DNA of 64,000 nucleotides from Pisaster brevispinus (GCA_023634235.1 JAMKCF010000001.1:33780772-33844771); one strand, 5' to 3'; shown: positions 1 through 12,770, counted from the first letter of the stretch. The notes: generated by a model not told the origin, from the letters alone. Numbers and translations are program-made.

Positions 1-629
1 ATCGTGGGAGGGCGCCATATCTGATGTTGCAAGTTGTGACTCCATCTTGTCAAAATGTTCTAACGCACTTCAAATATTGTTCAAGATGGATTTAATACTG
101 TAGACTTCACTCAATGAAAACACTTGCTGTCTTATTCTTGCGTGGATTTTATGACAACGTTCTTTGTCTGAATGACTCTTTAATATCAGAAAAAAAAATT
201 GTGAAAATGTGTTCTGCTCTGCTTTTTATAAGGTGTTGATTAATTTTTAGTTTTTAAATTTCTTTGCTATAAACTTTCTGAAACTACATGTATGTTCTTT
301 GAAATGTTAGTTGCAAACACCTTCCATGAAATTATTGCATTCAACAAATTTAGTCAAGATTACTTTTGGAAATTTAATACAAAAAATTGTTTTTGGGGCA
401 AATGGCACATTAGTTTTGAAATATTTAGAGATATTTGTTATAAATTGGCAAATTGTTGTCTTTGAAACACTGTCTTTGAAAGACTGAATATTATGATTCT
501 ATTTCTTGGGATATATATCTTTGTTTCTGTTTATCTTTTCTAATCTCAGGTTTTACGAGTTCTGTGGTTTTTTTGGCTGTTGATTCTTCATGTTATTTGA
601 TGAGTATGAGGGTTTGTTCTTTTCTCTTC
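1..629. other. no gene seen
   Basis: A+T-rich sequence with no exon-like open stretch bounded by good splice sites on either strand. I see nothing recognisable in it. Confidence 0.5.
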
Positions 630-684
630 TTAGCGGCTTTCGTTTCCGTTCTGCTTATCAAAGTCTTGGATCATCAGCCGGCAT
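630..684 (-). CDS. possible terminal coding exon, unknown gene
   Basis: On the minus strand a T-rich tract ends in an AG acceptor directly before position 684. The 55-base stretch after it reads CRLMIQDFDKQNGNESR and then TAA at 632-630. The charged, ordered composition looks more like a protein C-terminus than intron. I do not recognise the family. No partner exon could be joined with certainty; the only other minus-strand candidates nearby are 4,800-4,872 and 12,979-13,023. It may be chance. Confidence 0.22.
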
Positions 685-689
685 CTAAA

Positions 690-780
690 CAGATAAAAGC
701 AGAATAATAATAACAACAATAATGATAGAGCGCTCTTACAATGGGTACAACAGCCCTTTACAAGAAAAGTATACATTAAG
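690..780 (-). repeat. LINE-type 3' tail fragment
   Basis: An AATAATAATAA-rich run is followed by 'gagcgctcttacaatgg'. This is the reverse complement of the 'gcgctt...(ATT)n' ending seen at 20,870-20,956, 45,057-45,150 and 59,780-59,852. It is a short relic, with no coding part attached. Confidence 0.35.
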
Positions 781-1136
781 CAAATAAATAAAGGCACTAA
801 TAATGGGAAAAAACAGTTTACATGTAGTCCTTGGCAATAAACCATTGAACAGAAAAGGGATGAAGTAAAACTGTGCGGAAATTCTCGTTACAATCAATTT
901 ATGAATACAATTTCCTTGACCCAGTTTCATTTACGTCAACTCTCCTCCGACGGAAACAATTGCATTGCCTAGTTACCTAACAATGCGTGGACTCAGTACG
1001 GAACACGAGTAGCAACGTGCACCACTCTAAAATGACAGTAATTAGGACTCCAGATAATTAAGTGATCTACTCGATAAAAGTCCAATTTCAAAAAGCTGTT
1101 TTATGAGCAGAAACAATTGAATTTTATTTGCGGGGT

Positions 1137-1262
1137 GAACAAAGAATAATTGAATATGCTGGGATTTGAACCTGCGACTATCCTTAAAGTTAGTGCCTTT
1201 TTAGCGGTCTCTCTATTTTGTCAATATCTTTGTTCGGGGGTGCCAGAAACAATTTACTGACA
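1137..1262 (-). mobile_element. SINE family A, degraded copy
   Basis: A degraded relative of the element at 9,118-9,333. It keeps the 'gaacaaagaataattga' arm, a tRNA box B-like 'gggatttgaacctgcga', and the outer arm 'atctttgttcgggggtgcca'. The middle has diverged. Confidence 0.45.
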
Positions 1263-3679
1263 CAATTCCTCACTTAGTATACGGTATATAAGCAGGAGTG
1301 AGCATGGCACCAGCCAGAATCAATGCCAATTATATAGCACTTTGGTAGGTAACCTGTTTTAACCTTGTGGTAATGGTTGTTTTTGCTAAGCAGTGTGACC
1401 CACTGCAACAAAATGAAAGTAACTTGGCTTTTTAAAATTTTATATAAGGAGATTTTATCATTTTTGACTTTAAAAAAACTTTGACGTGTAGAACGGCTTT
1501 AAAATTGTGGGAATAAAAATCTCTTAAAAATAGCTTGAGACAGTCACGTTTTTCATTACAATGGGTGCGACATGTTGGAAACATTGACTTGCGAGATGAT
1601 TGTTTAAAAATAAATACATTTAAAAGAAGACAATTATGAGAAACACATCTGTTAAGATGTTTATCTCTTTGATGCCAATTGTGAAGCATGTTTAATGGCT
1701 TGAGGCCAACATTCAAAAAGCTGTGGAGCGCATACAATTTTTCCAAGGCCGAGCAAAAAAATAAATGGTTGTAATTCCAGTTGCACGACCAACTAAAAAA
1801 AATCACAAAGAACCCTCTTTTTTTATGTATTCACATTTGTGTGTCTGCCTAGTGCACAATTCTATGGTGTTTGCCAACCAATAATGTCTGTACGCATACC
1901 ATGAATGTTATTAGCATATGTCATGGGAAGGGTTAACTATAACATCCATTTGCAAAATAATTAAAACTCATTCTCTTAAATTCTAAAGTAATTAAAACTG
2001 TAATCTACATTAAGTTGAACACACAATGCATATTTGTACCTTACCTGTCATGCTTTCAACGAATTGATCCGTGTTAATGCCAACCAATACAGTACATGAT
2101 GTTTGTGTTCAAACTTAGCCAGCCTCATTAAACTTAACGAGTCAGAGTTATTTTATTGACAGCCATGCAAACATTTTTTCCTTGGAGAAATATTTGCCAT
2201 GTTTACACAATTCAGATTTTCAATAAATGTTCCGTTGTAGACGCATTGTATGCAAAGAATTTCTCAGTAAAACGTTCCACCAACATGTACACCTCACTGA
2301 TGGATACAGGTGTCCACAATTGATTGATTGGCATCCTTGAAAAAATTTGCATAAGAATAATAGCAACTAATCATACATATTCTTTGACATATGCAAATGA
2401 GGCAAAGCAGCTTTTCAACCAATCAGTAACGCTCTTACAGCAGCGTAGGTGTTAAACTCCAAATATATCAGAACGTGTGACATACAACTATTGACTATAG
2501 AGTTTAAAATAAAGGCAGGGTCAGTCAAGCATTCATAAAAACACTGCTTTCTCTTCTAACACTTTGTTTTGCACTACAGCTGTCGTTAAAAAAAGGTGAC
2601 AGACTTGTCAGTATGCAAAGTAGTTTGTGATGTCATCAGCATATCAATGACATCATAAAGGTGATTTACGTAATTAGCAGTTGGAGTTTTTTTCCCCACA
2701 TCATTATTAATTAGGGAATAATGGTGTGTGGATTAAGTCTTCATATCGGTTCGGTCCATTAACAGCGGCTAGCCTTCAACCAAGATCATTCCACACAGTG
2801 AAGACTGAATTCTCACACTGCTTGCTGTATATTGGGAAGGGGTGGTTTTTATATATGCAAGTATTTTATCTGTTTTACAAAATTTCTATATTTTGTATGT
2901 TTTGTGATAGGCCTACATTGTATGCCTGAATAAAGTATTATTATTATTATTTGTATTAATCTGAGACCCCCCCCCCAAAAAAAAAAACCATTTAAATTTG
3001 TTTTAATATTTTTTTTCCCCCGCCCATGTACATGATGTGAGGGGGGTTATTGCGCTGCTGGCAAAAGTTTTGTGCGCCCTCGCGCGATGCCCGAGATGTA
3101 TGTTTATTTGTGTGTCTTGTCCTGGTTAGTATAGTCATGTTAAAACTTAAAAGTTCCATTTAATGATAATGTGTGTGTATTACTTTAAATGGAATACATG
3201 AGTGGGTGTTGACTTTGGTTTGGCTGGTGGGATTGGACTTGGAGGCATGGGTTTGTGAGTTTGTTGTGTGAATAATGATGATTAGTGGGCCCTGTGTGTT
3301 AGGTAACTTATGCCTTCTTGCCCAGTATCATGCTATTCTATGGCCCTCATGCATTCATGCATTCATGCATTAACTGCTTTCTTTGAGATGATATTTATTT
3401 AATAGAAAAAGAACATTTAGGAGTTACCTTCTTTTTTAATGACATATTGACATACTTGCATTGTATAAGATAATTAAATGTACATGTATGTATTTTATTG
3501 ACCGCCTGCACAACTCTCAACAGTTTGTGCAGGTGTTCACAGAGAGAATAAATCCCAGACCACCCTTGACACAGGCAGAGAGTCATTCTTGAACCTGTGT
3601 GGCTTGTTCGGCACAGACTGAGGCCAACTTCCCCAAGTACAGAGACCAATCCTCTCACACCAATATCTTTAGAATTGGT

Positions 3680-3865
3680 TTATTCATGCTCAAGGCCTGG
3701 AATTGCTCAGATGCCGTGGCCAGAGGTCGTGGCCTCTGTTGCTCTGGTCTTGGCCTTGGTCAGTTGGTGCCCCTTCAAAAGTTTCCCATAGACTTTAAGA
3801 TTTTGCAATGGAAGTGCCATTTGCAAAATGAAAATGGCAATTCTAGGCCTGTGCAAGGCATTTAC
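3680..3865 (+). repeat. interspersed repeat, family P
   Basis: It contains 'cccatagactttaagatttt' followed by 'gcaatggaagtgcc' and 'ttgcaaaatgaaaatg'. The same order of words recurs at 8,690-8,850 (+), about 9,360-9,510 (-) and 37,425-37,545 (-). I see no coding function; it looks like a SINE- or MITE-sized dispersed repeat. Confidence 0.6.
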
Positions 3866-4319
3866 ATGTGTTGTACATAGTACATAAATCATGTAGTGTT
3901 TGTCACATACATATCATTTTATATTTACTGTTTTATCCTTGCATTAAAAAACCAGACTACTTAACATGTACGTGCTCTGAAAATTAAGAATACCGTGGAA
4001 CCACCTTGGTTGGTGTTCAGCTTTAAGCTTTGAATTAGGTTGGTTTTATGAGTGTACCAGCTACTTTCATGACCTTAAATCATGATACACTGTCTGCACA
4101 TTCGAAAATGATTAAAAATACGTGGGTGATGATTTTAAAATCAATAAAATTCCTCTTTTTTCCCTTTATTCCCCCCAAATGTTTTTGTGTACCTATTGAT
4201 ACAGGTGTGTACTGCCTTTATCCAACAGAGGAAAACATTAATTTAATTTTAATTTTTCTGAAGAATGTGTCCGCATTACTCCTCAGGCATCGGTTTGACA
4301 ACACTTTCTTTTGATTGAA

Positions 4320-4400
4320 TAATTCTGGTTCTCAGAAAAGCAAACTTAATCACTTTACTAGCCAAGAGCCCAGAAGACAGGAAAGGAAGTTTTTAAAATT
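4320..4400. repeat. SINE family D fragment
   Basis: 'attctggttctcagaaaagc', 'taatcacttta' and 'cagaagacaggaaaggaag' match the distal part of the element at 44,665-44,930. The tRNA-like part is missing. Confidence 0.4.
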
Positions 4401-4799
4401 ACATTTCACTCGGCTTTGCTTCAAGAAATGGAACAGTCCTGATTTCACCTCGTGATTATATTTTATGACAAAGCATTAATTTGTATCCCCCACAATGCAT
4501 AGTGTTAGCAAGAGGGATGTCTGGGTGTCTTTTGGACACCCTGTTTTAAATTTGGACACCCTGTTTTATCTGTCATTTACATGTAAGTGTACTGTAAGTA
4601 AACAATTTTGACACCCAGGTTTTTTAACTTCCAGCAAATTTGGACATCCTTTTACAAATCCTGGCTAAAACCTTGCCACAAATGGAAAGTCACATGATAC
4701 ATATATAACATCATTGAACAGTTTTATATAATATATCAACATTTAATAAAAACATACTCAATGTCAAAATCAACAATTTGTAATATTGTTTCAACTTAC

Positions 4800-4872
4800 C
4801 ATTTACATTAAATCTTTATCCAAGATCCAGTCATCCCTGTCACATCTTGCCGAGACTCTAGAACATCAACTG
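4800..4872 (-). CDS. possible exon, unknown gene
   Basis: On the minus strand the stretch has a strong acceptor (T-run then TATAG) and a consensus donor (ATG|GTAAGT). One frame reads VDVLESRQDVTGMTGSWIKI and then TAA before the donor, so this would be the last coding exon, with a spliced 3' UTR. I do not recognise the product. An unannotated non-coding transcript or chance are alternatives. Confidence 0.25.
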
Positions 4873-4964
4873 CTATAAAAAAAGATATCAAGATTTGAAA
4901 AAGTCATCTTAAAAAGAAATCACAACTTCCTGATTTTAACCTGAGGTTTCTTTGACAGTATCTT

Positions 4965-5310
4965 TGTGGCTTGTCGTGGCCGAGCGGTCAAGCGCACCGA
5001 ACTCATGCTCCGGTGTTTCTGATAAGCAGAGGGTGAGTTCGAGTCCTAGTCGTGATATTTGTGTCCCTGAGCAAGATAATGTACTTTACCATAGTTGGTT
5101 GCTTTGTCCTTTGGATGGGACATTAAGCAGTAGGTCCTGTGTTCTAGGATTGGTAGTGCACGTCAAACCCAGAATACTTATTATGGAAGAGTAGGGGTTA
5201 ACCCCGTTGTTTCTGGTTCACATAGCAATACCCTTGTTTACAGGTTTCCTCAGGCTTGCATGATTAAACTCACTTACACCATGTATTAGGCGTCCTTGGT
5301 TTCATTACCA
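4965..5310 (+). mobile_element. SINE family C (Leu/Ser-tRNA-like head)
   Basis: The head reads 'gtggccgagcggtcaagcgc', a type II tRNA box A region, followed by box B 'gagttcgagtcc'. The body has 'gtgtccctgagcaagataat' and 'gatgggacattaagcagtag', both shared with 18,175-18,400 and 58,735-59,000. It is a retroposed tRNA-derived element, not a tRNA gene: box B is followed by the SINE body instead of a closing acceptor stem. Confidence 0.75.
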
Positions 5311-5539
5311 GAAATATATAATAATAATAATTATGACAATCTACCTGTGTACTACAATGTGTGCACTTTACAGACAATAACCAATTACATAGTACCAGAG
5401 CTTAATTTCATAAAGAACTAAAATTGATCTCAAGTGCGAATCAATCTTAAAATTGCTAAGCAAAGTGTGATGTCACAATACAAATCACTATGGTGATATC
5501 GACAACTCATCTTTAAGGTGAATTGTAGTGCTTTGTGAA

Positions 5540-5750
5540 ATCGAGACGTGAGTTTCTTTCACGACTACATGTGTAATGTCAAGAGCAGCATTCAGAAAGC
5601 TATCATCAGGGGTAAGAGCCATTGCTGACCAAAAAAAGTCTGAAACTGGATCCAGATCGTGTAGATTGAAATGATGGCATTTCCACCTTTTGATAACCCC
5701 TGGAGTTATAGATTCCAAGGAGCTTTCGGGAAGTAGTTTAAGAAAAAGAG
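5540..5750. repeat. dispersed repeat, family Q
   Basis: 'ctggagttatagattccaag' followed by 'gagctttcgg' reappears inverted at 15,318-15,350 ('gagctccttggaatctataa' type words). A more diverged form is at 32,300-32,375. Three scattered copies in both orientations indicate a mobile repeat. No protein is recognised. Confidence 0.45.
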
Positions 5751-5759
5751 GCAATTAAT

Positions 5760-7290
5760 TTTTCACCACAAAATTTTAATCTGAGTAAGGCTTCAGGCTT
5801 GAAGCCTTTCTCAGGCATCTGAAAGCACACAATTATATGCAGCAAGGGTAGTTTTTTCTTTCATTACTTTCTTGCAACTTCAATGATCAGTTGAGCCAAA
5901 ATTTCCACAGGTTTGTTATTTTATGCAAATTGTGGGAAACACCAAGTGAGAATACTGGTCTTTCCCAATTTGACACTGGACCGCCAGCCCCGAGGCCAGA
6001 GTTTTTAGCCCCGGGCCAGTAAACTCATGACCTGACAAGTCCAGCAGTCTTGTGTTTTTCAATTGAATAATAACACCTCACTGTCAGTAACCGTGAAATA
6101 TCTTTAACAGAAAGAAAATATGTTCAAATGTTGACTTTGAGTCTGCAAGGGTAAATACAATTCCATTGAGTATCAAAATATACTAACCCATAAGACAAAT
6201 GAGATCAATCATCTCTGAGTGCTTGTCCAAACAACAACAATTTACATGTTCAACTGTTTCAAAAAGCTCTTTCTTGTGAAAATTCTGGTCTTGTAAAATA
6301 AAGTCTTGACCAGTAATTTTTTTTTACAACTAGCTCTGCAGTCTTGTGGAATTGTACCCCAAATTTGAGCCCTGCCAGCCTTTAGGAGTGAACCCTTCCT
6401 GTTGTGCACACTCTCAAGCTACCAGTATCGAGGAGTGATGGACAATCAAACATTGTTCTGTTCAACGTCCTTTTCCAGATGAAAGAAAACTCCACTGATT
6501 AGCATTAACAGCTGTATGAACCTTCCAACCGTTCCTGGTCATGCTGGTACTTTCATTTTGTATTCCCAGCAAATCCCAGGTACCTTAGCATGCTTAGTGT
6601 CAAAGTAATTAAATATTACGGAAAATTTGCTGGCTGTAACCAACTACGGACACATGTTACAAAAACCAGACAAGATGAATACATATCTGCACTGTATAAT
6701 ATGAATACATGTTTGTATTTCCACAAAAGCACATTACTAATATTAATATTTATTCGGCCATTTTTCTAAAAAAACAAACACAAAACGTGCAGTATACAAA
6801 AAGTCAGTTTACAAAAACCCCAACTAAACAAATTTAAAAAAATAAACAAACTATAAAAGAGTTTGCCCATATCAAGATGTCCAGGATGTAATTTGATTGA
6901 AGGATTATTGGTCATGTGGCATTTAAATTGTAAGAGGGTTCTTCCCAGGTTTTTTTTAAAACTGAGGAGCATTCTGGACAAATGCATGCTAAATTGAAAC
7001 ATTTTCAGAAAGTTTTCTAATTGGTGTTTATCTTGGTTTTAAAAGCTCTACTGTGCAATCTGGAGCATTCTTTATGGTTTTCTCTCGATTTTTTTGAGAA
7101 AATTGTGCGCCTTGGCCGAAATTTTCGCATATCAGCCCACTACGCTAGATTGTACATGGGAAGAACCCTGTGTAAACCATTAGGCCTACATGGCCTATGA
7201 CACTCTACGATCATAATCTGTGCATTTGACTTTTAGTAATTTTCCAGAGCTGCCCACATTTGCATCTTGCTGTCAGGAAGACTTTGTACA
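5760..7290. other. no gene seen
   Basis: A+T-rich sequence without supported exons. A short repeat at about 7,030-7,095 ('gttttaaaagctctactgtg') recurs at about 18,637-18,700. Confidence 0.4.
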
Positions 7291-7460
7291 ACAATCAGGG
7301 AGATTTTTAGAGTTACATTCAATAGGGACAAAGTTTCCATAATCAAGGAGATTTTCAAATTTGTTCATCAGAACATGGAAATATTGGTTTATTTTAAGGG
7401 AACTTTCTGCAGAATCAGTGAGAAGTGACAGTTCTGCTTTCCATGTCAGGCTGTTTGCAC
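7290..7460. repeat. dispersed repeat, family R
   Basis: 'ttccataatcaaggagattt', 'ttgttcatcagaaca' and 'ggaaatattggtttattttaa' correspond to similar words at 38,955-39,035 in a receptor intron. It is a two-copy dispersed repeat of unknown class. Confidence 0.45.
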
Positions 7461-8424
7461 CACACATTAAACAAGCATTATCACAGCAGTACAAAACGCC
7501 CTCATAGTGGATGCCAGAACACAATCTGGTACATTTTGCTGATATTTGTTCCTCCAAATGATGACAAAGATCTACTTGGATGCTTTTTTTTTTAAATACA
7601 CAGTAAAACAAATAATGAACACTTCTCTCCATTCATGCAATGGAGAGAATATTTTCATTCATTCAACGATTGAAAGTTCCATTCAACTCGGCTTGCCTCG
7701 TTGAATAGAACTCTCCGTCTTTCAACTAATGACATTTTCTCACCATTGCACTCATATAAACATTCCTTACAAATTTATATTTTGTGCAACTATATACAGA
7801 TGTTGTGTAGATGTTGATCAGCGTCTGGGTGTCATATTAAGGGAGAGTTTCTCACTTTATATTTTAGCTAATTGATTGAATTAGCAAGTAACTAAAAGCA
7901 TGATTTATGTGTTTTGTGTTGTCATTTAGCCTTTGAGAAAGACTCTGCTAGGGTCGCAAAGTCAAGCCACTAACTAATTTTTGCAAAACGATTTAGACAC
8001 ACTTTCAAATTCAAGTCAATGTTTGATGGTGAAATTGTGTCCATTAAACTCAGGAGACGCTTTGGTCCTGTGAGACATGTGTGAAAATGCAGGCAGTTTT
8101 ACCAAATAAAACAAATAAAATGTATTTTCGTGGGTGTAAATAAATATCGCTCTACTGGCAGACACACATCAGTGAACGATTTTCGCTTACAGCGTAGCAA
8201 AACGCTTTTTTCTTATTTAGGTCTATTATGTACATTTTTTATAAAACAGGCCTTTTGCTTAATATCACGAGGCCAGACGGCCACTTCAAGGTGAGGGTTT
8301 TGCTGAACTCATTTGGGCTGTCGACCCAAATCAACTGTCACCAGGGGCACGTCGCCACCTACTCCTGGGGCTGAAACAGGGTTACCCCCTTCACAGTCTG
8401 TAAGGATGTAGGCTTGGATATCAT

Positions 8425-8625
8425 CCACTAGGAGCCTGGATGGTAGAGCAGAATGCACTACATTCCCAACTTTTTTCTGAAGCAATTATGGATAGTGCCT
8501 TGCTCAAGGGCACAAGTGTCATGGCCAGGATTCGAACCCACACTCTGCTGTTGGCAACACCAGAGCTTGGGTTTGGTGAACTAGATCGCTCGTCCACGCC
8601 ATGCTACAAAATGCCACTCAAAATG
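8425..8625 (-). mobile_element. SINE family C
   Basis: Read on the minus strand it has the tRNA-like 'gtggacgagcgatctagttc', a box B 'gggttcgaatcctgg', then 'ccttgagcaaggcact'. This matches the order in the copies at 4,965 and 47,815. Confidence 0.7.
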
Positions 8626-8689
8626 TATCACTTTCTACTCAAAAATCATCCTTTGCTACTCAATATTAGCACCCACTAAACCAGGCCTT

Positions 8690-8850
8690 AAATTACACGG
8701 AGGTCTTGACCTCCATTGCCCCTGGTCTTGGCCTTGGTGTCCTTTGAGAAGTTTCCCATAGACTTTAAGATTTTACAATGGAAGCGCCCTTTGCAAAATG
8801 AAAATGACCTTGCCCTCTCAAAGATGAAATTCCAGGCATGCTGTGCACAA
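8690..8850 (+). repeat. interspersed repeat, family P
   Basis: It repeats 'cccctggtcttggccttggt', 'cccatagactttaagatttt', 'acaatggaagcgcc' and 'ttgcaaaatgaaaatg', in the same order as at 3,680-3,865. Confidence 0.6.
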
Positions 8851-9117
8851 AACTTGTGCAGTTTATATATTTTGATATGCAAAATTGCTGGACAAAATCA
8901 CTCCCTGAGTCAATGAGAAGTTCTTACCACTGTGAGGAACAGCTCAGACAATAAGTCCAGCAATCATGACAAAACCATTCTCTGTCAGGCCATCAGGTAC
9001 AGTATGTCATTCAATGAGAAGTTCTTACCAGTGTGAGGAACAGCTCAGACAAAAAGTCTGACCAGAGGGCTCTGCCAAAGTCCCAACTCTACGGCATCTT
9101 TCTATTTGATTTACAAA

Positions 9118-9333
9118 TCAAATATCAAGTAAAAAACCACAAGGGAAACTGACTGGGTAATTTTTTTTTATTAATTTGGGTTTGAACAAAGAAAAATTGA
9201 CTGGAGCGGGACTTGAACCAACGACCTCCGGATTAACATACCGGCGCTCTACCAACTGAGCTGTCCAGCCCTGTATGTTGGCGGTCTCCCTATTAGTCAA
9301 TATCTTTGTTTGGGGGTGCCAGTCAGAAGCCAT
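9118..9333 (-). mobile_element. SINE family A, long copy
   Basis: On the minus strand, in order: outer arm 'cttctgactggcacccccaa' with 'caaagatattgac'; a tRNA-like core with box A 'agctcagttggtagagcgcc' and box B 'ttggttcaagtccc'; then 'tttttctttgttcaaaccca', and a 3' arm 'cccagtcagtttcccttgtg'. The tRNA-like core lies inside the element, not at its 5' end. Other copies are at 1,137, 14,629, 34,405, 37,815, 46,990, 57,180 and 61,880. Confidence 0.8.
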
Positions 9334-9359
9334 TCAACCGTGAGCTGCCGTGTAGGTGA

Positions 9360-9700
9360 CATCCCAAGCCGGGAACTTCATCTTTGAGAGGACAACACCA
9401 TCCATTTTGCAAAGGGCACTTCCATTAGAAATGGGGAACTTTTGAAGGGGCACCAAGACCATGGGCAACCAGAGGCCATGGTCTCTGTGGTCTCCATGTA
9501 ATTCCAGGCCTGGGTGCCCATTGGATTTGTGAAACGAGGACATCCTTTCTCTGACAAAACACTTGGATCCCTTTTGTTTACTCCTCAGTTTCAGAGAACA
9601 GACACCCACCACTAACCTGACTAAGCTTAACTCCAAGGCGAAGACCAGGGGCAACCAGAGGCCATAGCCTCTGCAGTCTCCATGTAATTCCAGGCTAATA
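9360..9700 (-). repeat. family P repeat, duplicated locally
   Basis: Family P words occur on the minus strand at about 9,360-9,510. The word 'gcctggaattacatggagac' then occurs twice about 190 bases apart (near 9,500 and 9,690), so part of the element has been duplicated in place. Confidence 0.5.
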
Positions 9701-9779
9701 ACCTGACTAAGCTTAACTCCCACACAGTTTTGCACTTTGTCCACAAATTTTAGAGTCTGGCATCGTCAGTAAAATCCTG

Positions 9780-12640
9780 GCTAGATAGGCACTGGCTTTC
9801 AAATCAAGTCGTTAAAAAAAATAATATATTAAAAAAAAAGAGAGAGAAGATTTTCCATTGTTGTCTGCTTTTTTTAAATGTAGTTTAATTAGATGCACCT
9901 GATTGCATAATTAATGCCTGTTTCCCAGGCACGCAGTTTGTACATCAGTACCAAACCTTGTGGTACATCATCTTTAATACCAAACCAACTTGTCCTTGAT
10001 TTTTTTTGTAAAGTCTGTCAGTGACATCTGTCACCATCAGCGCATTCACAGAATCCTACATTGTCTAAAATGTCAACTGATATGACTGTGGTTGTCAGGC
10101 TGTGCATTGAAGGTTGAACTCCATGTGAATCAAAGCTTGAAAACGTTTCCAGGTTGATTATTTTCTTGGCAGCTGATTCGCCTCGCCACTGTCACTTTGA
10201 AGGAAGGCTGTCAAGCCTTGCTTATACCACTTACGACACTATCATGACAGAGTGTCCACTCTTATCTACATGTAGATGGATTTAGAACAGCTAAAACCAA
10301 AATATTACCATTCTTTATCCTCGATGCAAATTTAACGTCTATTACATTAAATAGTTGTGGTACTGGTACCCACTGCTAAATATATAGGATTCGAAATACC
10401 TGTCCTGCAATGTACTAAGCTTTAAAATCTGTCTTTAAAACCCTTATAATTCGTTTAACCCTAACCATGCTAAATGCAACAATATGCACCAAATGGCAAT
10501 AGTTGTTGTGATCTGTTGCATTTGGCAGTCAACTCAGATGTCATTTTTGGACTGAATTTGTTGCATTCAGCAGTGAAGTGACTTCATACAGGTTTGGGTG
10601 CTTCTATTGTATCTGAACAACTTATAATGGGTATTTCAAAATATTTTTTATGGGAAAAGTATTGAGAAGTATGATGTAATATTAGGTAAGAATCATAATT
10701 CAAATCATATTCAAAAGACTGTATAATAACAGTTAAACATTACACTTATGTGCATACTGTTGCATTTAGCAGGGCAAACACCCTTGCTCAGTCCTTTCCA
10801 AAACAGCATGCCTGCACAATGCAACAATATCCCTTGTGGCATTTTGTTGCATTTGGCATGGTTCTCTTTTCAACTGTGTTGCATTCTCTTGTATTTGGCA
10901 GGCTTTGTAGAGAGACCCTAATGGGGGTTAGGGTTAATCTGTTTAATCTCAAGTGCTAAAATACAAAAACGCCGATAGTAAATTGACAAAAACCTACCAG
11001 TGTATGATGTTATGTATGATTTATATTGTACGAGACAACAAACAGAAATATTGTACGAGACAACAAACAGAAATACACCAGAATAAACAAAGTGTCTGCA
11101 AGCATTATAAGGGCGATGATTTGGCATGTCGGAGCTACAACACAAACACGAATTTACAACACAAACACAGTTTTTGCACAGTAATGTATAAATAAATATC
11201 AATTACATAACATGTAGTATTTCCTAAGTACAGTAATTAAAACAAATGTTTTAATCAAATGACAAAAATATGACAGCAAAAACTTCCTTTGTAGTACAAA
11301 GGAAGTGTTTTTTTATTTATTATTATTTTTTTTACTTAATCTGGATCTAAGTTTTCTATGGCATGGCATCTCTGGAATTTGAACTTCACAACATGACTTG
11401 AAAATCTGTGATCGGAACAATTTTTCGAAGAAAGAAACCAGAGCCTTCCAACCCAAGAGTCCTAAATGTTTGAACTGTTAGTCCTTCTTAGTCCCAAAGG
11501 AAATTTATTCACATTGTTGTTAGGGCAATTCAGAATAGTCAGTGTTAAAAAATGTTGAGAAATTCATGAAATAACTGAAAATCGAAATTCAGTTTTTATT
11601 TAAAAAAAAAGAAAAAACCTAACAAACGAAAAAGAAGAAGAAAAAGTACCCAGCTGGCCAAGATTGTCAATTCAATTCCTGATTAAACTACAAAGTTGTT
11701 TGTTTATGCCTAAAAAAAAACATTGCAAACTACTGATATGTGTTGGAGACCTTTGGTCTAAAATATCTGGTTCATTTTAGGCATTACTTTCTTCTTCAGT
11801 GTAGGCCTATAGATTAATATGAAGCCATTCAATTTTTAAAAATTGTTTTGACCCCCCCAAATTTCATAATTTCAGTGTCATAATTTCAGTGTCATAGTTG
11901 TAGTTCTTGATATCTAGGGCCTATACTGTAAAGATGCATTCTTTGTATTGATCTATTTTGAGTGATAAAATGTCTTTTTCTTATTTGATACTGTGGAAAA
12001 TAACTAAACCTTGAACCTTGAACCTTGAACCTACTCAGTTTTTCCTGTTCCTACACGATGCAAAACTTCAAGTCTGTTCTGAATCCGTTACTTCCGAAAC
12101 ATGGCAAATCCACCAGCAGAGTTCATTAATATATGCAAATCATTATTGTTATTATTTATTATTTATTTGACCACAACAAACATGTCAAAATCACATGAAA
12201 ATGCAAAAAATACAAAACTTTAATAAGTAAATAGCAAACATGTGGCTCAACTTACAGCGATTAACTAACAAGAAAACACAAGAACAGAATAAGAGAGGAC
12301 GACAATGTCGAACAAAATTGACAACAGGATAAAAATAAACTAAGATCATAAGTAATATTAATTATTAATTAACAATCTACTGCAAAAGTATATAATAAAA
12401 TATACTGCTTCTAAAAACATGCAAGTGCAACCTCATAGCTAACTGAAAATAGGAAAACACAGACTATCTGTATTTTAGCAGATTGGCATTATGTCTTGAG
12501 GCCATGCAAGAACTGTAATTATGAATATTTAATCGTAATCGTAATAACCCCCATCAATCCTCCTGTCTGTCCCTGCGACGACTGTCAGGAGGATGGAGGG
12601 TTACAATTAATCGCAACTACTACTATATATAGAACTGTCA
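9780..12640. other. no gene seen; simple repeats
   Basis: No supported exon. Words of the type 'gttgcatttggcagg' recur about six times between 10,500 and 10,900, a diffuse local repeat. 'ccttgaa' runs occur in tandem near 12,008-12,030. A LINE-like (ATT)n tail lies near 12,140-12,170. Confidence 0.4.
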
Positions 12641-12770
12641 CTAGATTTTTTTTTTTTTACAGAACTCGGGAAAGTACTGAGTATACAGTGCTAACACACA
12701 TCGGTGTAGGGTAAAAACCAAAATTAATATTCTTTATCCCCGATGCAAAATTAACATCTATTAGATTTGT
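12640..12770 (+). mobile_element. SINE family B, 5'-truncated
   Basis: It carries the family B tail: 'actcgggaaagtactgagta', 'tacagtgctaacacacatcg', 'gggtaaaaaccaaa' and 'tttatccccgatgcaaaatt'. The tRNA-like head is missing. Fuller copies are at 19,900-20,090 and 59,255-59,390. Confidence 0.65.

Larger units (their letters stand above)
1263..4799. other. intergenic sequence or intron with repeats
   Basis: No supported gene. The 124-codon open stretch on the minus strand at 1,432-1,806 has low-complexity, cysteine-rich content and no domain I can name; it may be a decayed LINE. An (ATT)n tail follows 'gaataaagt' at about 2,930-2,955. Family P repeats lie at 3,680-3,865, and a SINE family D fragment at 4,320-4,400. 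Confidence 0.4.

Noticed and set aside
1432..1806. 124-codon minus-strand gene
   Set aside because: No family match by eye, A+T-driven composition, no splice or poly(A) context; possibly a decayed LINE.
4970..5045. Leu/Ser tRNA gene
   Set aside because: Box A and box B are present but are followed by a long conserved SINE body found at several other sites.
9200..9272. tRNA gene with boxes A and B
   Set aside because: The same core recurs in at least six places with shared flanks, and the acceptor stem does not close; it is the tRNA-like part of SINE family A.
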